Of a stretch of 64,000 bases of DNA, positions 58,271-64,000 are shown piece after piece. Every line of letters starts with the position of its first letter. The first letter of the stretch is position 1. The DNA is from Canna indica (lineage: Eukaryota; Streptophyta; Magnoliopsida; Zingiberales; Cannaceae): assembly GCA_034359265.1 (NCBI GenBank), contig CP136896.1, positions 15,221,501 through 15,285,500 of the forward strand, in the 5' to 3' direction. The translations under genes were made by a program, and so were the position numbers. The notes beneath the pieces were generated by a model. The model searched no databases, was not told where the DNA came from, and saw nothing but the letters and a program-made list of their open reading frames with translations.

Positions 58271-59157
58271 TATTGATGTCTATGTGATGGAATGCCTACG
58301 GGCAAGTGGTGGCCAAACAACCTGATATAATGCCAAACCACTTATTTTATTTTCCTGCATAAGGATGCCATCCTAGTTGAAGGTCTCGGGGTTTTGCTTA
58401 TGCAGGTCGAGTTGATATGTATATATTATGGAAATGAAATTTCATGCTTGTATGACCAATTGTGGCCGAGTATTATTCATGCTTGTAAGGCCGGTTGTGG
58501 CCAAGTATTATTTACACATGTGGGCTGAAGATATAACCGAATATTCCTTGTGTGGTACGAGGTCAGATATGGTCGAATACTCTTGTTTATGCAGGTTGGC
58601 CAATTAGCTAGATGTTGTATTAAACTCTTAAGTTTATCTAAGAATATATTTCATGTTATATACTTATGATTTGGGATTTAAGTGGAGGTTCGGTAGAATC
58701 ACTCACCGAGTTCCTCATGGACTCACGTTTGTTTAATATTTGTTTTATAGAGTCTGACAGTGAGGTACTGACTAGAGTACATGGCGCAGTTGGAGGGAAC
58801 ACTACTAGAAATATGGTCTTCAGCAACGGCTATCAGCAACGGCCGCTCAAGCCGTTGCTATTTGCAACGGCATTCATACGGCCGCTCGAGCCGTTGCAGA
58901 TATGAGGTATCTGCAACGGCTTTCTAACGGACGAGTGAGCCGTTGCTGATGATGTTAATTATCAGCAACGGCTTTCTAACGGACAAGTTAGCCGTTGCTG
59001 ATGATAACTTATTAGCAACGGCTTTCTAACGGACGAGTGAGCCGTTGCTGATGATGTTAATTATCAGCAACGGCTTTCTAACGGACAAGTTAGCCGTTGC
59101 TGATGATAACTTATTAGCAACGGCTTTCTAACGGGCGAGTGAGCCGTTGCTGATAAG

Positions 59158-59165
59158 TTTATATA
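59158..59165 (+). promoter_or_regulatory. TATA box of Pack-CACTA C
   Basis: TTTATATA in the same context as in copies A and B, about 200 bp before the captured coding block. It could drive a chimeric transcript; not shown by sequence alone. Confidence 0.55.
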
Positions 59166-59465
59166 GGGCACGCAGTCGCGCCCGACCCTTCTTCCTCCCG
59201 CTGCTGCCGCCGCCGCTTCTGCTCTCGCCTCTCGCCGCCGCTGCCGCCGACGCTGACGCTGACGCCGACGACGCCTCTTCCTCCTCCCGGTGCTACCGAC
59301 TTGTTCAGGTATGCTTCGCCCTAACGCGTTCCCCTTCCAACGGCGCCGTCTGGTATGCTTCGCAGAGAACCCGGCCGCCCTAACTTGTTCAGGTATGCTT
59401 CGCAGAGAACCCGGCCGCCGTCTGGGGCAGCGGTACCTGTACCGGCGCCGGCTCCCGCGCCTTCG

Positions 59466-59729
59466 CCGGATACCTTTTGCAACGGCGTCTACCTCTCCTA
59501 CGTTCTTGAGCAACGGGAGAAGATCCATCCATTCACTTCCAACCCGGCGGACCAGCCGTATGCCTTCCGCGCCACCGCCACTGTCCTCAACCACGGCACC
59601 GCTGATCTCCTCGCCTGGACGCTACTCGTCCCCTTCCGCCATCGCGAGCTGATCGTCTCCGTCGGCGGCGGTGTCCTCTCCAACGGATCCGCATTTCCGT
59701 ATAACACCACCCTTGACGCCAACAGCACC
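59466..59729 (+). pseudogene. Captured COBRA-like (COBL) gene fragment
   Basis: An open frame (59355-60032, 225 aa) contains, at residues 38-125, PDTFCNGVYLSYVLEQREKI, SQPYAFRATATVLNHG-like text (here ADQPYAFRATATVLNHG), AWTLLVPFRHRELIVSVGG and GVLSNGSAFPYN. This is the N-terminal domain of plant COBRA-like proteins, with its CNG start and F-RHRE-LVS core. The parents are GPI-anchored cell-wall proteins that influence cellulose orientation. Only about 90 residues are present: no signal peptide, CCVS motif or GPI site. The frame is open without stops, suggesting recent capture or constraint. The host gene is not in this window. Confidence 0.82.
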
Positions 59730-59768
59730 GCCTCGCCGCAGGAGATGAAGCCGGACGCGACAGTGGCG

Positions 59769-59864
59769 TTGCGAGTGCAGGGCCGTAAGGACCGACACGA
59801 GGCGACCGGCCTCATCCTCCACAACTGCACCATCAACGCCGATGCATCGCTGGTGCCGGCGCAG
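59769..59864 (+). pseudogene. Captured pectin methylesterase fragment fused to the COBL piece
   Basis: In the same frame, residues 139-170 read LRVQGRKDRHEATGLILHNC then TINADASLVPAQ. This matches the pectinesterase segment A-QGR-D-NQ-TG-x-I-x-NC-x-I plus the A-x-x-L-x-P that follows. The joint with COBL lies between about 59730 and 59768. The catalytic Gln region and downstream active-site Asps are absent. The frame then runs into the CACTA 3' subterminal repeats and stops at 60030. A single capture of linked genes is possible but two separate captures seem more likely. Confidence 0.7.
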
Positions 59865-60514
59865 GCCACGACATCGAAAGCCGTTGTTATTAATGTTATC
59901 AGCAACGGCGTTCTAACGGGCGAGCGGCCGTTGCTGATATTATTTTTAGCGACGGCCCGAGCGGCCGTTGCTAAGTCATCAGCAACGCGAGTTTCTGTCA
60001 CGGTTCTATTGCAACGGCTCAGCCGTTGCTGATGCTCTTCAGCAACGGCCCAGCAACGGCACTAGCCGTTGCTGATGCTCATTTTTCTAGTAGTGGAAAA
60101 ACGGCACCGTTGATCTCGTAACAGACTGAGTTTAGGGAGTCGTAGTCGAGTCTTCATTTTTGTCCATGCATAGTGATGTATTTCGAGATGTTGGAGTCTA
60201 TAACTTACTTTGAACATACGTTCATTTTACATCAGAACTCTTATTTCATTTCATGATTAGCTTTCATTTTATCTTTATATTTGAGTGGTTGTATGCATGA
60301 GTTAGACTTCAGAGTATTGACATATATATTTTGGTCGATCACGTGATACTGAGTTGAGGCGTGATAATGAAAATCGAATCAACGGGTACATATAGATATA
60401 AGTTTATCTGAAAACCAATACACGTGACAAATATTTAAATTCTCGTGTGGAAAATTCCATTAATGTAAGTAACATATCTCATATCAGTAAGCTTTAACCA
60501 ATATATAGCATACA

Positions 60515-60880
60515 TCATTCAATCAATTCGAGTGTCCCGATCGTGTAGTAGAACATCGAAGCATCAATGTTAATGAGCTGTAGATTAGTCTTGATGAACC
60601 TATCAATTGTCCGGAAAGCACGAATTGTGACAACTACAAGCAATGACTCAGCTGCATTGTTCATCACTACTGCCTTTGTGGCCTTTGTAGTTCCATTGAT
60701 CCTTACAAGCTCCCTTGCTGATGCCACATAGTACATCTTCAATTTGGAAACAACATAAAAAAAAATGAGGAACAAGATGAGCTCTCAAGTTATGTTGAAG
60801 ATTGCAGAAATAGTGTGAGACTAGTACCTGAGCAAAGACTATTATGATCAGCACTGGAATGGCTACAACTCAAATCAGAA
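60515..60880 (-). pseudogene. ABC-C (MRP-type) transporter fragment, two exons
   Basis: Upstream exon (about 60870-60828) reads VAIPVLIIIVFAQ, the end of a transmembrane helix before a GT donor. The next exon (60736-60515) reads [39 protein letters not shown] and [18 protein letters not shown], then a stop. This is the coupling region of the second transmembrane domain in plant ABCC proteins ([18 protein letters not shown]...GVVTIRAF). Relative to the family it has a short KAT/KA insertion and a premature stop, and no nucleotide-binding domain nearby, so it is a relic. Confidence 0.82.
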
Positions 60881-61392
60881 GAAGTCTGCGGAGGAACCTC
60901 AAATTAGTATTAAATGAACCTCCAATTAACTTCAATTATAAATTTATAATTACATCATAACTTCAATTATATCATCATCCTTTAGTTATGTGTGCGGTAA
61001 AACAAGTTATCCAATCAAATCATACAAAGAAGAAAGTATTGCATTCAACTTTTACAAAAGCCAGAACAAAGAGATATTTAACTACTATATTGCAATCAAC
61101 TTTTACGGAAGGCTTTTATCCACCTATTGACGTGACTAGACAATTCCCTAAACATGTAAATTAATGCCAAAAGAACTTATGCCTAAAGTTAATGAAGTAT
61201 AAATGGAAACAAAATTTACCTGATAACCACTAGGCTTAGGATTTACAATGTAGTCATCAAATTCTCCATCAATTGGGGTCCAGAGCCTGCAAACAAATGA
61301 CAGATTTAACAAAGCAATAGTCAAGGATATGAATTGAATGGTTTGTAATTGTGGTCACCGCACAAAAGAACTCATATGCTCTGACAATATTA
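60881..61392. other. Intergenic DNA with one exon-like block
   Basis: Mostly AT-rich. At about 61220-61288 the minus strand has LWTPIDGEFDDYIVNPKPSG between TTTGCAG and GTAAAT, which looks like an exon. I do not recognise the family, and it may or may not go with the ABCC fragment. Confidence 0.35.
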
Positions 61393-62051
61393 CACTACTA
61401 GAATAATAGACATCAACAACGACTGAAGTCGTTATTGAGCCGTTCCTAAAAACCATCAGCAACGACTTACAACGGCCCGACCCGTTGCAACGGAGCCGTG
61501 GCAAAAACACGCGTTGCTGATAATTTAGCAACGGATCAGCAACGATCGCTCGGGCCATTGCTAATAATATTATCAGCAACAGCTTTGCCACAGATGCAGG
61601 ACCGTTATAGGTATGAACATCAACAACGGCCCTGTCGGCCGTGGCAAGGCCGTTAGTGAAATCTAATTGCTAAGTCGTTGCTGTAGGTCATCAATAACGG
61701 CTTAAGATACACTTTCAGTAACGTCTTTCCCGCGAACGACTGTGGCAAAATCGTTGCTGATGATGTAAACCTGCAACTGAAAAAAATTAAAAATTAAAAA
61801 TTCCATTAATACATTATCTGATACATAACTCACACAACCATACACCCATACACCTATACACACATTCATTCACATACACATCACAGATACACCAAGATAT
61901 ACATCAAAATAATTATACTTATATTTATAATTATCCACAATCATATTAAAAATATTCAAATTCTGAATTAGAGTATCAATATCCAAACAAAAGAAGTTAA
62001 TCAAGTATATATAGTATCCAAGTAACAAAGTCAATATCTAAACAAAATAAT

Positions 62052-63573
62052 AAAATCTCACGACGACGATAGAGGATGGTCTGGATCATATGGCGGGGTC
62101 TGAAGTGCTTGGGTGTACACCAGTGTGGACTGACTCAAGGACGATGGATCAGATGATGCCGAAGGGATGCCTGCTCCGGTATGACCTAAGATGTTGCGTA
62201 GCATAGCATGCATCTCTGCCATTATCTGACTCTGACGCTCCATTATCTCACTCTGACGCGCGATCGTCTCCTCCAGTGTCCTTATCCTGCTACTCTGATC
62301 ATAACTAGACCTGGAGGTGGACGGCCGCTCACCAGCGACCGGAGGGGTCGGTGCCCCAAGTGGCCCTAGCACGGCTCGCACATGACCACTATCTACAAAG
62401 TCATATACGCGGCTGTGGTCCCAGCCACCTGCAGCCTCGACCCACGCTCTTGCGTCAAAGTCCTCGGGGGTGCCCCCGCGCTACATCACCGTCTGAGTGT
62501 AGGTCTCCTACTCAAGTTTGATTTTTTGTTTCATATTTTTCTAAAACTTAAATTATAAATAAATAATGAATAATTTAAACAAATATGCTTACCATAATGT
62601 ATGCAGCGCGATTGTCAATGTACTCTCCCGTCCCATGTACTCGATTGTGAGTCCGCTCAAACACCGCCATCGGGGAGGGTCGCTGGACAGTCCCACCGTC
62701 TAACACCGTCGTCTATATTTACAAAACAAATACATTAATTAGTACACATAGTAACAAATAAAATATATAATTAAAAGTAAGATATAATACTTACCATACA
62801 ATTCGCGTGCACTACAAATAAAATAGAGCCGCTAGTGTGACGCGCTCCTCCCCCCGACATGCGGTTTCTAGCCATAGTCCTAAAAACCTCCTGCCATCGA
62901 TCTGTCGACCATGATGCCATGAGCTGGTCCTATATATCCGGAGTAATCCAATCAGGGTCGTATCCCCGAGTCTCCATGATGTTTGTGGTCCCAGCTCGGG
63001 CCATCACCTAGGACCGGGCCTACCCCAGCCGACCGTTGTACCTCTGTCGGGAAATAGCCTCCCAAGCAGCGCAAATGAAGGATCTCTGGTCCTCAGCCCA
63101 TGTATATCGAGTCTGCAAAACAATAATATCAGTACCAATATTAATCATCATGTATAATTTTTTTTTAATACGTGCCTCAAACTCGTGCCATAGCATGTCG
63201 ACGTGCTCACTGGGCACGTGAGACCATGTGGGCCATGCCCTATGCATGTATCGTCGAATGGTAGAAGATATCGTCCTGGGCACTTCTTCTTGCTCGAACC
63301 TGCACAACAAAAATAAAGTTCAATATTATATTATGATATAATGAATTTGTAATAATTCATAATTCATGATATATTATGTATCGCTCCTCAATCACACTAA
63401 TGAATCTACGTGACTCTGTGGCTAGTGGAGGCTGCCACCTGTTCGGCTCCCATGATCGTCTGCGTCTGGACGAACTAGACTCAGCAGGAGGATCAAAAGT
63501 AGGAGTAAGAGCTGGAGTCTGACCGATCGGAGACTCCGAAGCTCTCATGCGACGATAACCACGACCAAACATA
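62052..63573 (-). pseudogene. Transposase_24-like CACTA gene (copy E), lightly damaged
   Basis: Exons parallel copy B: MFGRGYRRMRASESPIGQTP; FEQEEVPRTISSTIRRYMHR with WSHVPSEHVDMLW; TRYTWAEDQRSFI after a proper TTTTGCAG acceptor; PSPMAVFERTHNR; then AGGWDHSRVYDF and SRIRTLEETIARQSEIMERQ, ending SSS stop. The intron after MLWHEFE would use a GC donor (GAG/GCACGT) to stay in frame. Stops after YNGRLG (about 63018) and at the codon matching QRGG (about 62480) probably inactivate it. CAG is kept at 62684-62682 where B and D have TAG. Confidence 0.78.
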
Positions 63574-63644
63574 TCTGTTGAATAAGCATATAATTAGATT
63601 ATATATATAGTAGAGATATATTTAATATAAGATATACTTTACAA

Positions 63645-64000
63645 TTATTCCTCATCATTTGAGTAATAGTCTTCGAATTCTTCCTCTTCTTCATCTCCAG
63701 CTTCCTCAATTTCATGATCATCAACATATTCAACTTCTAATTGAACTGACTCTGTGTCTGCATCCTCGCGTATTGGAATAATACGATCTACAACAGGAGG
63801 ATCATCTTCTTAATAGAAATCATCTGTCACATCAGGTATCGACTCATTTTCTTCCGCTATCAGATCAATTCTTCCTCTAGCTTTAGTCTTACAGACTACA
63901 CGCCAATCTGCTCTATCTTTATTTCGAGCTGAATACTTTGCATAATATACTTGTTTGGCTTGTGATGCCAATATAAAATTGCTCATTTGCTACCAATTTT
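63645..64000 (-). pseudogene. TNP2-type CACTA transposase, C-terminal part
   Basis: The minus-strand frame reads LASQAKQVYYAKYSARNKDR, WRVVCKTKARGRI, ENESIPDVTDDFY, a TAA stop (63812-63810), then DDPPVVDRIIPIRED and an acidic tail ending FEDYYSNDEE stop (63645). The ASQAxQVFYxxD...WxVVxKTKPR motif is the DUF4216-type C-terminus of plant TNP2 transposases. The catalytic region lies outside the window. The in-frame stop suggests inactivity. Confidence 0.78.

Larger units (their letters stand above)
58800..60095 (+). mobile_element. Pack-CACTA transposon C, 1296 bp, TSD GAA, carrying host-gene pieces
   Basis: Termini CACTACTAGAAATATGG (58800) and TTTTTCTAGTAGTG (to 60095) are flanked by identical GAA (58797-58799, 60096-60098). 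Both ends have family subterminal repeats that are much less decayed than in D. The 5' leader keeps the TATA box and CTTGTTCAG/GTATG site of copy B. Between 59300 and 59870 the element's own genes are replaced by GC-rich coding sequence from COBRA-like and pectin methylesterase genes. A segment with CTTGTTCAGGTATGCTTCGC is duplicated in the leader (59303 and 59384). It sits in the solo LTR. Confidence 0.93.
56164..60366 (+). mobile_element. Solo LTR (Gypsy-type), TSD ATGAA, interrupted by CACTA C
   Basis: It starts TGTAATACCC and ends GAGGCGTGATA, with identical ATGAA at 56159-56163 and 60367-60371. Removing CACTA C (1296 bp plus 3-bp duplication) leaves about 2.9 kb. The 3' third matches the 1.1-kb solo LTR at 33090 (GTAGAATCACTCACCGAGTT, ATGGCGCAG and GATCTCGTAACAGACTGAG). 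It contains TATTTATA near 56463, a 19-G run at 57163-57181 and 63-bp tandem repeats. The open frame at 56686-56979 is unlike any family I know. Confidence 0.85.
61393..64000 (-). mobile_element. CACTA transposon E, 3' part with both transposon genes, cut by window edge
   Basis: CACTACTAGAATAATAG at 61393 is the family's 3' terminus seen from the plus strand; the preceding TTA would be the target duplication. Mutated subterminal repeats run to about 61750, then AT-rich DNA, then the Transposase_24-like gene (63573-62052) and the TNP2 tail (64000-63645). It is the only copy here that keeps part of TNP2 beyond the acidic tail, so the rest may lie to the right. Confidence 0.88.

Noticed and set aside
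59064..59594. 176-codon minus-strand arginine-rich frame
   Set aside because: It is the complement of the CACTA leader and the captured COBL coding block; the plus strand carries the recognisable protein.
59498..60001. 167-codon minus-strand frame
   Set aside because: Antisense shadow of the GC-rich COBL/PME block.

Overview
The window is nuclear DNA of a flowering plant, most likely a monocot. The signs are two intron-rich plant genes with GT-AG introns, plastid and small-RNA functions, and a dense layer of nested plant transposons (CACTA, Copia, Gypsy, hAT, Mutator-like, TRIM, LINE). A fragment of a class II diterpene cyclase is also present. I could not fix the genus. There are no tRNA or rRNA genes and no CRISPR array. 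Most short open frames are chance or transposon frames.

Layout. 1-7845: a Copia retrotransposon on the minus strand, gag only, whose left LTR was hit by a CACTA element (A) running off the window. 7846-14828: a 129-bp tandem repeat, then a decayed Gypsy element (minus strand: LTR, gag, protease) split at its protease by a complete 3.7-kb CACTA element (B) with a CAA target duplication. 16043-29130: a HESO1-like terminal nucleotidyltransferase gene (minus, 9 coding exons, 534 aa by my splice model). Its introns hold a TRIM, a hAT MITE, a Mutator-like MITE, tandem duplications and a LINE piece. 30250-37172: a decayed ZMYM1/TTF-type hAT element, itself hit by a solo LTR (TSD GATTG) and by a decayed CACTA (D). 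38402-38705: a copalyl-diphosphate-synthase-like pseudogene fragment. 39040-44840: LTR-like non-coding DNA, a LINE tail and MITEs. 44842-51833: a PHT4;4-type plastid anion/ascorbate transporter gene (minus, 11 coding exons, 607 aa by my model) with a palindromic G-box upstream. 52489-53472: a long fold-back element. 56164-60366: a solo LTR (TSD ATGAA) hit by a 1.3-kb CACTA (C, TSD GAA) that carries joined COBRA-like and pectin-methylesterase pieces. 60515-60880: an ABC-C transporter fragment. 61393-64000: a further CACTA (E) with a transposase tail.

The two intact genes do not obviously work together. The most interesting material is the CACTA family: five members in one window, four of them inserted in other transposons, one a gene-shuffling 'Pack' derivative. 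Exon models were made by eye from reading frame, splice sites and family similarity. Transcript data would be needed to confirm them.
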